Origin: an uncultured Actinomycetes bacterium
GTDB lineage: Bacteria; Actinomycetota; Thermoleophilia; Solirubrobacterales; Solirubrobacteraceae
Assembly (NCBI GenBank): GCA_937888775.1
Contig: CALAQT010000146.1
Location: forward strand, 6,669-70,668
DNA: 64,000 nt
Direction of reading: 5' to 3'
The translations under genes were made by a program, and so were the position numbers. Each line of letters starts with the position of its first letter. The first letter of the stretch is position 1. The notes beneath the pieces were generated by a model, which was given only the letters and a program-made list of their open reading frames with translations, was not told the DNA's origin and did no database searches. Below, piece after piece: positions 46,040 to 54,915 of the stretch.

Positions 46040-46986
46040 ACGGTGAGCCGGATCCGCGGGTCCAGGTAGGCGTAGAGAATGTCCAGCAGCGCGCCCATGA
46101 TCACCACGGCGAATGCGGTCAGCAGCACGATCACCAGGATCGCGGTCAGATCGAGCCGGCCGATCGAATCCCGGGCGAGCTGCCCCACTCCGTGCAGGTT
46201 GAAGATCGTCTCGGTCAGGATCGCTCCGCCGCCGATCACCTGGGCCATGTCCAGTCCCCACAGCGAGATGATCGGGATCAGGCTGTTGCGCAGGATGTGG
46301 CGGGTCAGCACTTGGCGGTCAGACAGCCCCTTGGCGTGGGCGGTGCGGACGTAATCCTCGTTGATCGTGTCGAGGATCGTGCCCCGCAGCACCCGGGAGT
46401 AGAAGCCGATGAACAGCACCGACAGCGTGACCCATGGCAGGATCAGATGGGTCACCCATTGCCACGGGTTCTGGGTCAACGGCACGTAGCTACCCAGCGG
46501 GAAGATGTTGGCCTTGTAGCCGAGGAAGTAGATCAGCATGGCGCCCAGGAAGAAGGGCGGGAATGACACGCCCACCATCGCCAGTACGGTCAGCACCCGG
46601 TCGGTGTACCTCCCGGCCTTGATCGCCGCCAGGGTGCCGACCATGATCGAGGTCAGTAGCCAGATGAACCCGGCGCCGAAGGCCAGCGACAGCGTCGCCG
46701 GCAGGCCGGCGCGCACCTCGTCGATTACGTTGAACCCCTGGGTGTAGGAGTACACCTGGCCGGTGAAGATATTCCCCATCGTCTTCAGGTACTGGATGTA
46801 GAGCGGCTGGTCGAAGCCGTACTTGACCCGGATCTGGTGGATCTCGGTCGCGGTGGCCAGCCGTCCCGCCAGCCGCAGCGCCGGATCGCCGTTGGGGATC
46901 GCCTCGATCAGCAGGAAGGTCAGCACCGAGATCAGGAACAGCACCCCGACCATCGACATCATCCGGCGAACGACGAAGCGGGTCAT
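46036..46986 (-). CDS. dppB: Peptide ABC transporter permease (DppB-like)
   Basis: A 316-residue membrane protein with six spans. N-terminus TRFVVRRMMSMVGVLFLISVLTFLL is the standard start of DppB/OppB. The coupling helix motif EDYVRTAHAKGLSDRQVL is present, and the end is LLDILYAYLDPRIRL. It follows the DppC-like gene at 28 bases, so the permease order is C then B, the reverse of the usual order. Confidence 0.94.
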   Translation of the reverse strand: MTRFVVRRMMSMVGVLFLISVLTFLLIEAIPNGDPALRLAGRLATATEIHQIRVKYGFDQPLYIQYLKTMGNIFTGQVYSYTQGFNVIDEVRAGLPATLSLAFGAGFIWLLTSIMVGTLAAIKAGRYTDRVLTVLAMVGVSFPPFFLGAMLIYFLGYKANIFPLGSYVPLTQNPWQWVTHLILPWVTLSVLFIGFYSRVLRGTILDTINEDYVRTAHAKGLSDRQVLTRHILRNSLIPIISLWGLDMAQVIGGGAILTETIFNLHGVGQLARDSIGRLDLTAILVIVLLTAFAVVIMGALLDILYAYLDPRIRLTV

Positions 46987-47014
46987 CGGGGCGGGCGGGT
47001 CCGGTCCTCAGTCA

Positions 47015-48049
47015 TCAATGGGCGATGCGGACCTTGGCCCGCGGATCGAGCGCGTCGCGCAGCCCGTCACCGAAGACGTTGATCGACAGCACCGTCAGCA
47101 CGAGCATGATGCCGGGCACGAGCACGTTGCTGAACGCCGCCGGGAGCGGGGCCAGTCCGTCGGAGATCATCGTCCCCCAGGACGCGTTGGGGGGCTGCAC
47201 TCCGGCGCCGAGATACGTCAGTCCCGCTTCGAGCAGGATCGCGTTGGCGAGGATCAGCGGAATGAACACGATGATCGTCGAGGCCAGGTTGGGCAGGATC
47301 TCCGAGAACATGATCTGCGAGTGGCTGAGTCCCTGCTGCCGGGCGGCGTCGATGAACTCCCGCTCGCGCAACTGCAGCACCTGGCCGCGCACCGGCTTGG
47401 CCACGTAGGGGATATAGACCACCCCGATCACCACCGCGGGGACCATCAGCGTCGTGCCCTTCAGCGGTCCGATCCCACCCACGGCCAGCACGGTGCCCAG
47501 GGTGATCCCCAGCAGCACCGCCGGGTAGGCCCAGATCACGTCAAGAAAACGGCTGATGATCCCGTCGGCCAGGCCGCGGAAGTAGCCCGAGACGATCCCC
47601 AGGGTCAGCGCCAGGACCATCGTGATCAGCGTCGCGATCGCCCCAATCTCCAGCGAGGTCCGCCCGCCGTAGAGCAGCCGTACCGCGGTGTCGCGCCCGA
47701 GACCGTCGGCGCCGAGGAAGTAATGGCTCGGCAGCCAGGTGGGTCCGATCGGGATCCCGGTCGGGCTGACGATGTCCTCGGTCTTGCCCCCCACCCGAAT
47801 CGTCCCGGTGATGTTCCCGGTCGCCGGGCCGATGTGGGCGATGTCCTGTGAGTAGACCGGCGCCAGCAGGCACATGACCAGGATGACCAAGAACAGCCCG
47901 CCGAAGAACAGCGCCATCCGGTTGCGCCTCAGCCGCCGCCAGGCCAGCTTCCAGGGACCGAGTCCGGGCGGAAGCTCCTCGCCCTCGGCGAGAAACGCGG
48001 CGGGTACGTCGCCGGAGAACTCGGTGCCGGATTCGGAAGTGGTCGCCAT
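47015..48049 (-). CDS. dppC: Peptide ABC transporter permease (DppC-like)
   Basis: A 344-residue membrane protein of the DppC/OppC type. WRRLRRNRMALFFGGLFLVILVM (membrane span 1) is followed by a periplasmic loop with HYFLGADGLGRDTAVRLLYG, the DppC hallmark. The coupling motif REREFIDAARQQGLSHSQI and the C-terminal NVFGDGLRDALDPR are intact. It is 60 bases downstream of the binding-protein gene. Confidence 0.94.
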   Translation of the reverse strand: MATTSESGTEFSGDVPAAFLAEGEELPPGLGPWKLAWRRLRRNRMALFFGGLFLVILVMCLLAPVYSQDIAHIGPATGNITGTIRVGGKTEDIVSPTGIPIGPTWLPSHYFLGADGLGRDTAVRLLYGGRTSLEIGAIATLITMVLALTLGIVSGYFRGLADGIISRFLDVIWAYPAVLLGITLGTVLAVGGIGPLKGTTLMVPAVVIGVVYIPYVAKPVRGQVLQLREREFIDAARQQGLSHSQIMFSEILPNLASTIIVFIPLILANAILLEAGLTYLGAGVQPPNASWGTMISDGLAPLPAAFSNVLVPGIMLVLTVLSINVFGDGLRDALDPRAKVRIAH

Positions 48050-48109
48050 CGAAGTTCAGGAAAACGGATCGGGCCGGGACAGATTAGCTGTCCCGGCCCA
48101 TCGTCGTCG

Positions 48110-49813
48110 CTATTTGAGTGCGAACGAGCTGAAGTCCCAGCCGTACACCGTGTGGAAGACGGCCGCGCTGTAGTTCATTCGACTGGACATGAACTTCGGG
48201 AACGTCTCGTACCCGAACACCGCCGCGTAGGCCTCCTTGGCCGTGTACTCGTCCAGCGCCTGCCACTTGGACACGATCGTGTTCAGCTGGCTGGTCGGCA
48301 CCTGGCCGAGCTTGTTGACCCCGTTGTTGATCTGCGGATCGTTGACCTGGCCGAAGTTCTCGTTGTTCGTCGGCAGGATCGCCTGCGCGCTGAGCAACAA
48401 GTAGAAGTCGACCGGATTCGGGAAGTCCTGGTTCCAGTCGGCAAAGCCGGTCTGGGGGTTGAGCTTCAGGTTTCCGATCGTGGTGAAGTAGGTCGCGTCA
48501 GCGATCACCTTCTGGGTCGCTTTGAAGCCGATCGAGTTCAGGAACGAGGTGTAGTACGTCGCCCACTGCTGGCGCGGCGTGCGCGTCTCACTCCAGACCG
48601 TCACCGGCTGTCCCTCCATCCCGGACTGCTTGACCAGCGCCTTGGCCTTGGTCAGGTCCCCGAGGCCCGGCGTCCCGTAGGGGCACGGAGTGGAGGGATG
48701 ACCCGGCACGGCCGGGGGCAGGAAGTAGCACGCCGGCACCAGCGTGCCCGAACCGAGCCGGTTGAGCGCGTCCTGGTTCAGTCCGGTCACCACCGCCTCG
48801 CGTGCGAGCTGGCTGGAGAACGGCTTGGTCTTCGTGTTGAGGAAGAAGTAATACGTCGATCCACCCAGATCCACGTTCTTGAAGCGGTCCGCCGCCTGCG
48901 ACTGAATCTGGGGCAGCAGGCTGCCCGGGACCGTGTCGGCAAAGTCGAACATGTCGGCGGAGTTGTTGAGCACCGACAGGGCGTTGGCGGAGACGTTGGA
49001 CGAGATCTTGACGTCGACGTTAACGCTGCCCGAGGGGATCCCCGCGATCGGCGTCCATTTCGGGTTCTTGACCACCGAGAACGACGCGTTGGGCACGATG
49101 TTGGTGATCATGTACGGACCCACGCCCGGCGGCGGGCTGTTGGGCTCATTCTTCATCGGCGAGCCCGAGGGGACGATCCCCAGCGCCGGAAACGCGAGCA
49201 CGTTGTCAAACGCGCCATAAGGCGCATTCAGGTGGATCACGATCTTGCCGGTCGCGTCGTCGGTCGTGATCCCGGAGATCGTCTTGGCCTTGCCGTTGGC
49301 AAATGCCGTTCCGCCCTTGATCTGAGCCGTGATGAACTGGCCCGATCCTCCCCAGGGGATCTTGATCGCGCGCTCCGCCGTGTAGGCGAAGTCGCTGGCC
49401 TTGACGGGCTGGCCGTTTGAGAACACCAGGCCCTTGCGCAGCGTGACCGTATAGGTCTTTCCGCCGTCGGAGACCGCCGGCAGCGTCGTGGCCAGACCGG
49501 GGATCAACGTCGCCCCGGCCGGGCCGTCGGCGTGCGTGTAGGTGTCAAGGCCCGTGTAGGAGATCCAGTCGGGCTCGGCCGCCTGGGTCGTGTAGCCGAA
49601 CTGCGGATCAAGCGAGTCGGGCGCCGTTCCCATCAGCAGTGTCACCGTCCCGCCCTTCGAACTCGAACTGCTGCCCGTGCTCGACGCCGCAGCGCTCGAC
49701 GAGCCCGACGAACTGGATGAACTGGAACTGCTCGAGCTGCCGCACGCGCTGATCGCCACTGCGGCGATCACGGTGAGCAGCGCCACCAGACTCCGTCTGT
49801 TAAGTCGATTCAC
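48110..49813 (-). CDS. Peptide-type extracellular solute-binding lipoprotein (family 5)
   Basis: A 567-residue lipoprotein of the DppA/OppA family. The lipobox AISAC gives Cys24; a run of 11 Ser plus other Ser follows as a flexible tether. The family-5 binding domain begins VTLLMGTAPDSLDPQ and contains YTVTLRKGLVFSNGQPVKASDFAYT, the typical N-lobe motif. GTG 49813 has a strong RBS (AGGAGGAGG six bases before). First gene of the transporter operon, followed by C-B-D-F; ligand unknown. Confidence 0.94.
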   Translation of the reverse strand: MNRLNRRSLVALLTVIAAVAISACGSSSSSSSSSSSGSSSAAASSTGSSSSSKGGTVTLLMGTAPDSLDPQFGYTTQAAEPDWISYTGLDTYTHADGPAGATLIPGLATTLPAVSDGGKTYTVTLRKGLVFSNGQPVKASDFAYTAERAIKIPWGGSGQFITAQIKGGTAFANGKAKTISGITTDDATGKIVIHLNAPYGAFDNVLAFPALGIVPSGSPMKNEPNSPPPGVGPYMITNIVPNASFSVVKNPKWTPIAGIPSGSVNVDVKISSNVSANALSVLNNSADMFDFADTVPGSLLPQIQSQAADRFKNVDLGGSTYYFFLNTKTKPFSSQLAREAVVTGLNQDALNRLGSGTLVPACYFLPPAVPGHPSTPCPYGTPGLGDLTKAKALVKQSGMEGQPVTVWSETRTPRQQWATYYTSFLNSIGFKATQKVIADATYFTTIGNLKLNPQTGFADWNQDFPNPVDFYLLLSAQAILPTNNENFGQVNDPQINNGVNKLGQVPTSQLNTIVSKWQALDEYTAKEAYAAVFGYETFPKFMSSRMNYSAAVFHTVYGWDFSSFALK

Positions 49814-50054
49814 TGATCCTCCTCCTCAGAGGTCGTGGTTCCCAGATCCCGGAATCTAGTCCCAACCGTGGCCGGATGCGAGCGATCCGGCACCTTGCCC
49901 GCCGCCCCCTAATCATTCGCCAACACTGCTTACCCGGTCGGTGGGCGCCGCACGCGACCAGCGCACGTAATAGCTTCAAGCCCCACGACGAGACTATTGA
50001 CGGCTTGTCCGGCACTAACCTCGTCGCGAGTCCAAGCCCCTAGGAGGAGCCCTA
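49814..50054. promoter_or_regulatory. Divergent promoter region
   Basis: These 241 bases separate the transporter operon from a secreted hydrolase gene. They hold the RBS on each side (AGGAGGAGG at 49819-49827 complement; TAGGAGGAG at 50041-50049). No operator palindrome is evident. Confidence 0.45.
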
Positions 50055-51473
50055 ATGCAGATCAGACGTGGAATCAACTTCAAGCTGGTCGCCGCGATGT
50101 TCGCGACGCTGGGCCTGTCCGTCTGCTCCGCGCTTCCGGCAACCGCGGGGGCCGCGGCCCTCAAGGTCAGCTGGATGACCGGCGTCTCCTCCCCCGGCAC
50201 GCCGGCGAAATACGACAAGGTCGGCGTGATCAAGATCGGCCCCGCCAGCGCCAAGAACGTGCTGGTGCTGGAGCCCGGCACCTCGGCCGGCAGCGCGTAC
50301 TTCGTTCCGCTGGCCAAGTGGATCGTGTCGAAGACCAGGGGCTGGCAGGTGTGGTCGGTCGAGCGCCGGGAGAACCTGCTCGAGGATCAGTCAAAGCTCG
50401 ATCTGGCCAAGGCGGGGAGGGCCAGCGCCGCACAGCTGTTCGACTACTACCTGGGCTGGCTGCGCGACAACAGCATAAAGAAGCACTTCACGTTCATCCC
50501 TGACTCAAAGGTGGAGTTCGCCAAGCAATGGGGGATGAACGTCGCCGTCGGCGACCTGCACCAGGTGATCGCCGCCGCCAGCGAGCACGGGGGCAAGGTG
50601 GTCCTCGGCGGCCATTCGCTGGGCGGTGCGGTGGTCACCGCCTACGCGACCTGGGACTTCGGCGGCCGCGCCGGAGCCGACCAGCTGGCCGGCCTGGTCT
50701 ACATCGACGGCGGCAGCTTCGGCGTCGACTCAGTGAGCCAGGCCAACCAGGCGCTAGCGAAGCTCGACGCATCGAAGGCTTCGCCCTGGCTGAACTTCGG
50801 GGGAATCGCCGCTCCCTACGCCGGGCTCTATAACGCCACCGGCTCGACGGCGGCGCTGATCGATCCGAACGGGCCCTCGCTCGGCCAGGCATCGGGCCTG
50901 CTGAATGCGTTCAAGCTGACTCCCTCGGTTCCGGTCACGAACCTTGGTCAGTACGGGTACGCACTCAACGTCGCGACCTCCCCGGCGGCGCTGGTCGCGG
51001 CCCAGGCGCACCTCGGCGTCGGAGTCAACATGAGCGGCATGGCGCCGTTCGGCTGGAACGGCCAGGGAGCGCTGACGCCGATCAAGCGCTTTGCGACGAT
51101 GTTCTCCGGCTACGGGGTCCAGAACGCCGATGGCACCGAGTGGTACTTCCCTGCGCGTCTGACGCTCGACACAAGCGCCGTCGGCAACGGCATCGCGAGC
51201 CCCGTGCAGAACGTTCTCGACGTCAAGGCGACGATGGGGCGTCGGCTGCCTCGGAATCTGCTGATCTACGCGTTCGGCGCCCGGCTCGGCGGCCCACTGA
51301 TCCTGCAGGACGCACGGACGCTTGCGCGACAGTCCGGTATCCCAAGTCGCAACCTGACGTTGATCAACCGCCAGAGCACCTACGCCCACAACGATCCCGC
51401 CGGGGCCTATCCCAATAACGTGTTCTTCTCGCATCTCGTGCCGTTCCTGAAGCGGGTCAGCGCGCAGGGCTGA
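50055..51473 (+). CDS. Secreted alpha/beta hydrolase
   Basis: A 472-residue exported protein. Signal peptide 1-34 (basic MQIRRG, hydrophobic core, ATAGA). The hydrolase fold shows NVLVLEPGTSAGSAYFVPL near 68, nucleophile elbow GGHSLGGA (about residue 190) and YAHNDPAGAYPNNVFFSH at the end, holding the likely His. Long insertions separate these elements. The substrate may be a lipid or polyester (inference). ATG 50055 has a good RBS (AGGAGGAG). Confidence 0.85.
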   Translation: MQIRRGINFKLVAAMFATLGLSVCSALPATAGAAALKVSWMTGVSSPGTPAKYDKVGVIKIGPASAKNVLVLEPGTSAGSAYFVPLAKWIVSKTRGWQVWSVERRENLLEDQSKLDLAKAGRASAAQLFDYYLGWLRDNSIKKHFTFIPDSKVEFAKQWGMNVAVGDLHQVIAAASEHGGKVVLGGHSLGGAVVTAYATWDFGGRAGADQLAGLVYIDGGSFGVDSVSQANQALAKLDASKASPWLNFGGIAAPYAGLYNATGSTAALIDPNGPSLGQASGLLNAFKLTPSVPVTNLGQYGYALNVATSPAALVAAQAHLGVGVNMSGMAPFGWNGQGALTPIKRFATMFSGYGVQNADGTEWYFPARLTLDTSAVGNGIASPVQNVLDVKATMGRRLPRNLLIYAFGARLGGPLILQDARTLARQSGIPSRNLTLINRQSTYAHNDPAGAYPNNVFFSHLVPFLKRVSAQG

Positions 51474-51514
51474 GCCCGGGCGGGCTGGCCGAGCTGCCGC
51501 CACGGCCACTCTCG

Positions 51515-52342
51515 GTGGGACCGTATTCATGGCTGGCAGCACTGAGCGAGTTGGCGTTAGTCTCCCCGATCGTGCCAGAGCCTGCCCAGCGCCGGTTTGG
51601 CCGCCTCCCAGCGCGCAAGCCGAGACTTCCGAGCGAGCGTGACTGGGAGCGCTCGGTGTTGCTAAAGCCGCGCCCAGCGCCGCGTCATCCCGAGCTGATC
51701 AGCGATGGCGGCGGATTGCCGTTTGCCCCGGCGGCACTCGCCGGCTCGCCGGCACAGCTTGACCGCGAAGATCCCGCCGTGGGCGCACTGATCGCGCAGA
51801 TCGCTCAGGGGACCGCGCCCAAGGGGGCCTCCCGTGCGCCGTGGAGGCAGGCGGCGGCGGCGGAACCCCCGAGCCTCAACGGCTGGCGGATGCTCGCACG
51901 CACCCCCGATGAGGTCCTGTTCGCGCGGGGGCGCCCGCCGCAACTGCTCACCGTGGCCGTACGCCAGGACGCCCGACGCGGCAAGTGGACCTGCGTTGCA
52001 GTGAACGCGGCGCGACCGCTGCGGGCCGCGCGCGACGGGATCCGCGCCTCCGGATGGCGTCTTGATCCAACCCGTGATGTCAAGCCCGAGGAGACCGTGT
52101 TGCGCGTGTTGGTCGCCGAGCAAACTTTTGCAGGGGGACAGCGGGCCGGCAGCCGCCTGCTCGCACCCGACCTCCACGTCGGCAGCGAAGAGCTGGTGCT
52201 CACGATGTTCGTCACCCCGCTGCCGGGATTTCAGACCCGGTCCGCGAACCCTGAGACCCCAGCGCGCATCGCCCTTCCCCAACCCGTCGGGCCGCGGCGG
52301 CTGATCGACGGCGCGCTCTACGAGCGAGCCTCACCCACGTAG
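51515..52342 (+). CDS. Hypothetical protein, actinobacterial small-domain type
   Basis: A 275-residue protein whose second half (from about residue 118) looks real: LNGWRMLARTPDEVLFARG, RKWTCVAVNAARPLRAARDG and the end domain VLRVLVAEQTFAGGQRAGS... to RRLIDGALYE. Related domains usually keep a pair of cysteines in the equivalents of EQTFAGG and GFQTRSANP; here both are replaced. The first 110 residues are Arg/Pro-rich and the true start may lie within them. GTG 51515 is only the longest choice. Confidence 0.6.
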   Translation: MGPYSWLAALSELALVSPIVPEPAQRRFGRLPARKPRLPSERDWERSVLLKPRPAPRHPELISDGGGLPFAPAALAGSPAQLDREDPAVGALIAQIAQGTAPKGASRAPWRQAAAAEPPSLNGWRMLARTPDEVLFARGRPPQLLTVAVRQDARRGKWTCVAVNAARPLRAARDGIRASGWRLDPTRDVKPEETVLRVLVAEQTFAGGQRAGSRLLAPDLHVGSEELVLTMFVTPLPGFQTRSANPETPARIALPQPVGPRRLIDGALYERASPT

Positions 52343-52535
52343 AGCATGAGCCCCCGTCTGGCTTGACCGTCGCAGCGGGCCAGTCATAGACTGCCCGCAC
52401 TTCTGGGCCATATCGTCACCGCCTCCGAATCCGCCGCAGAACCCGAGCCAGGACAAGGTTGGGACTGGCTGGCAATGCCGGAAGTCCTTGTGAAGCTGGG
52501 GGCCGGGCTGACGGGTCCCGGGTGCCCCAGACGCT
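52343..52535. other. Convergent intergenic gap, nothing clear
   Basis: 193 bases between two convergent 3' ends. I see no gene, no repeat and no strong hairpin. Confidence 0.4.
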
Positions 52536-54671
52536 CTAAGGGGTGTACACCGACGTCCGGCACGGCCGGGCGCCGCAGACGTTGATCACCGCGCCGTGGG
52601 GCGCTAGGAAGTCGGACTTCTGGACGCGTGCCAGCGGCGTGGAGCGCGGATCCTGGTGAGGGTCCACGTTCGTCTTGCTGTCGGCGGGCGGCAGGTTGGC
52701 CAACGGCGGCGGCTGCACGCGCCCGGGCCCACTGTCCCAGATCTCGATCGCCGAGCCGTGGAAAGGGTAGTGCGCGATCACCGGCACGCCGTAGAACAGA
52801 TTGCGGTCGCGGGCACGATCGGTACTCAGGTCAAGCGCAGGCTCGTGCACCGAGGCACCGATCGTGCGGGCCTCGATCGCCGCCGCGTACATGCTCACCT
52901 GATGGTCGCCGTAGGCGATCTGCATCAGGACCGTGTGCGACGGGGTGTCGGGCAGCGGATGGGTGGTCATCTGCTGCGCGTAGCCGTCGGCCTCGCCGCG
53001 ATCCCACAGCTGCTGCATCAGGTCCAGCACGACGGGGTGCAGCGACTGATCGGCGTAGCTGGTGAACAGGAACGGCTCGTAGTCGGAGAAGTCGGTGCTG
53101 CGCTCCAGCAGCACGCCGCCGTAGTTCATGCCACTGACGGCGAGCACCGCGCGACGGAAGTCCGGCGCGACGGCGGTGATCATCCCGCCCATGATCCCGC
53201 CCTGGCTGTTGCCGTCGTAGTACAGGCGCGAGGTGTCGATCATCGGGCGCCCCGCGACCTGGAACGCGGCGTTGGCGGCAAAACCCCGGGGGTGCAGCAT
53301 CGCCCGCCCCAGGTAGAGCATGTTCAGCACGCCCTGCTGGAGGCGGTCGATCACCGCGGGAAACCGGTTGAGGTTCTCCAGCGCTGAGATGTCGCCGGCG
53401 ACGTCGCCCTGGGCCAGTCCCCACAGGTCGCTGGCGCAGAAGACCATGTTGTGCTCGGCGGCCATGTCCTCGACGTTGCCGGATTCCACCTCGGAGCTGG
53501 AGCCCAGCAGCCCGTGGCCGTAGAGCGAGATGCGCGCCGGGTGGGCGGCGCTGGCTGAGCTGGGGATGACGCATTCGAACGTCGGCGTCGCAACGTTGCC
53601 ACGGATCTGGGACGGGAGCGCGTCAGGCCCGCGCGAGCTGTAGTGAAACCCGGCGGTCGCGCTTGGCCCGCAGACCTTCAGGTAGCAGGGGACGTCGACC
53701 GTGCCCTTCACGGCACGGATCGTGGACGTCAGCTGCTTGACGCTCGTGACCGTGAACTTGGGCGTCCGGCCTTCGATCTTGTTGTCGGCTAGGTTGTGAT
53801 CGCCCAGCTGTGCGAAAGCGTTGTTACGGATCGCCAACATTCGCGAGGTCTCACTCTGGCGCGACTCGACCGTGAAGTCCCACGCCTCATACAGGTTGGC
53901 GCGGGCAATCCCGGCCCGCTTGAGAACCGCGAAGATCTTGGCGTAGCGACCAGCCTGGGAGCGCTCGACGACCGGCAGCCGGCGGCCGTCGCGCAGCCGC
54001 TCGAACCAGCTCGGCGGCGCGATCAGCCGACCGTCGGCATTGCGCAGGTTGCGCAGCGCCACGGCGTAGGTGTCGCCTTCGGTGAAGTTCTTGCCCGCGT
54101 GGATCAGCAGATCGGTGTTCTGCGCACCGGTGGCGTTGGCGTCGAGCTCTGACCAGATCAGCTGCCGAGCGCCGGTGCGCTCGTCGATCACCACGATCGG
54201 CGCACGCTTGGCGAACGCGGCCGACATGTTGGCCAGGGTCACCGCGCCGGTCCGGTCAAAGGCGAGCTGGTTGTCAAGTCCGGCCACGTGCACGATCAGT
54301 GCGCTGCCGGGACTGAAGCCGTCGCTTCGGTCATACTCGGCGACGGCCATCCGCTGCCGGTGGGTGTTGACGGGCATCGCCGCGGCCCGCAGGTTGACCC
54401 GCCGGCCGGTCGGCGTAGACCGGTCGGCGCGGGTGAACAGGTCGTCGGGGAACGGCAACAGGCACGGACGGCCGGAGAACGGCTGGCAGTCGGCGGCGAT
54501 CGGGGCGGCGATCGGGGCGGCGGCGTGCCCCGGGTCTGGACTCGGCGCACTCGGGGTCGCCGCTCCGGCCGGGACGCTCGCCGCGGCACACGCCAGCGTT
54601 AGCAGCACGCCGAGCATCACGGTGCATAGCAGCGACCATTTCGTTCGCGCGATTGCGCGTGTGGCGAGCAT
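52536..54671 (-). CDS. Large secreted hydrolase-like protein
   Basis: A 711-residue exported protein. Signal peptide about 1-38 (SLLCTVMLGVLLTLACAAA, AGAATPS). The N-terminal part begins CQPFSGRPCLLPFPDDLFTR, as in bacterial virulence-factor-lipase-type N-terminal domains. The C-terminal half has alpha/beta-hydrolase features: HPARISLYGHGLLG and the elbow YYDGNSQGGIMGG, with the Ser in GNSQG, and a later DHQVSMYAA. Substrate unknown; a lipase/esterase role is inferred. ATG 54671 has GAGAGGGG upstream. Confidence 0.75.
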   Translation of the reverse strand: MLATRAIARTKWSLLCTVMLGVLLTLACAAASVPAGAATPSAPSPDPGHAAAPIAAPIAADCQPFSGRPCLLPFPDDLFTRADRSTPTGRRVNLRAAAMPVNTHRQRMAVAEYDRSDGFSPGSALIVHVAGLDNQLAFDRTGAVTLANMSAAFAKRAPIVVIDERTGARQLIWSELDANATGAQNTDLLIHAGKNFTEGDTYAVALRNLRNADGRLIAPPSWFERLRDGRRLPVVERSQAGRYAKIFAVLKRAGIARANLYEAWDFTVESRQSETSRMLAIRNNAFAQLGDHNLADNKIEGRTPKFTVTSVKQLTSTIRAVKGTVDVPCYLKVCGPSATAGFHYSSRGPDALPSQIRGNVATPTFECVIPSSASAAHPARISLYGHGLLGSSSEVESGNVEDMAAEHNMVFCASDLWGLAQGDVAGDISALENLNRFPAVIDRLQQGVLNMLYLGRAMLHPRGFAANAAFQVAGRPMIDTSRLYYDGNSQGGIMGGMITAVAPDFRRAVLAVSGMNYGGVLLERSTDFSDYEPFLFTSYADQSLHPVVLDLMQQLWDRGEADGYAQQMTTHPLPDTPSHTVLMQIAYGDHQVSMYAAAIEARTIGASVHEPALDLSTDRARDRNLFYGVPVIAHYPFHGSAIEIWDSGPGRVQPPPLANLPPADSKTNVDPHQDPRSTPLARVQKSDFLAPHGAVINVCGARPCRTSVYTP

Positions 54672-54915
54672 CACGTCCCCTCTCTCCGAATCCGCGACCG
54701 GTGGCGGCACGAGCTTGCGCCGCGAGCGATTGCGCAGATTATCGCTAAGCGCCCTCGTAGACCCGAGCCGATCGCCCGGTCAAGTGACGACCGGCCGCTC
54801 CGGCGCGGCGGCGAGCCGCCGCAACCCATCGCTTCAACATCGCCTGACCGGGTGCACACCGGACGTATGATCGTGGCGTGTCAGCCCACGCGCGCACCGC
54901 CGACGCGAGCCGATC

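Noticed and set aside
48152..49420. Long plus-strand frame opposite the peptide-binding protein
   Set aside because: No motif, Arg/Val/Leu-rich shadow of a clear lipoprotein gene.
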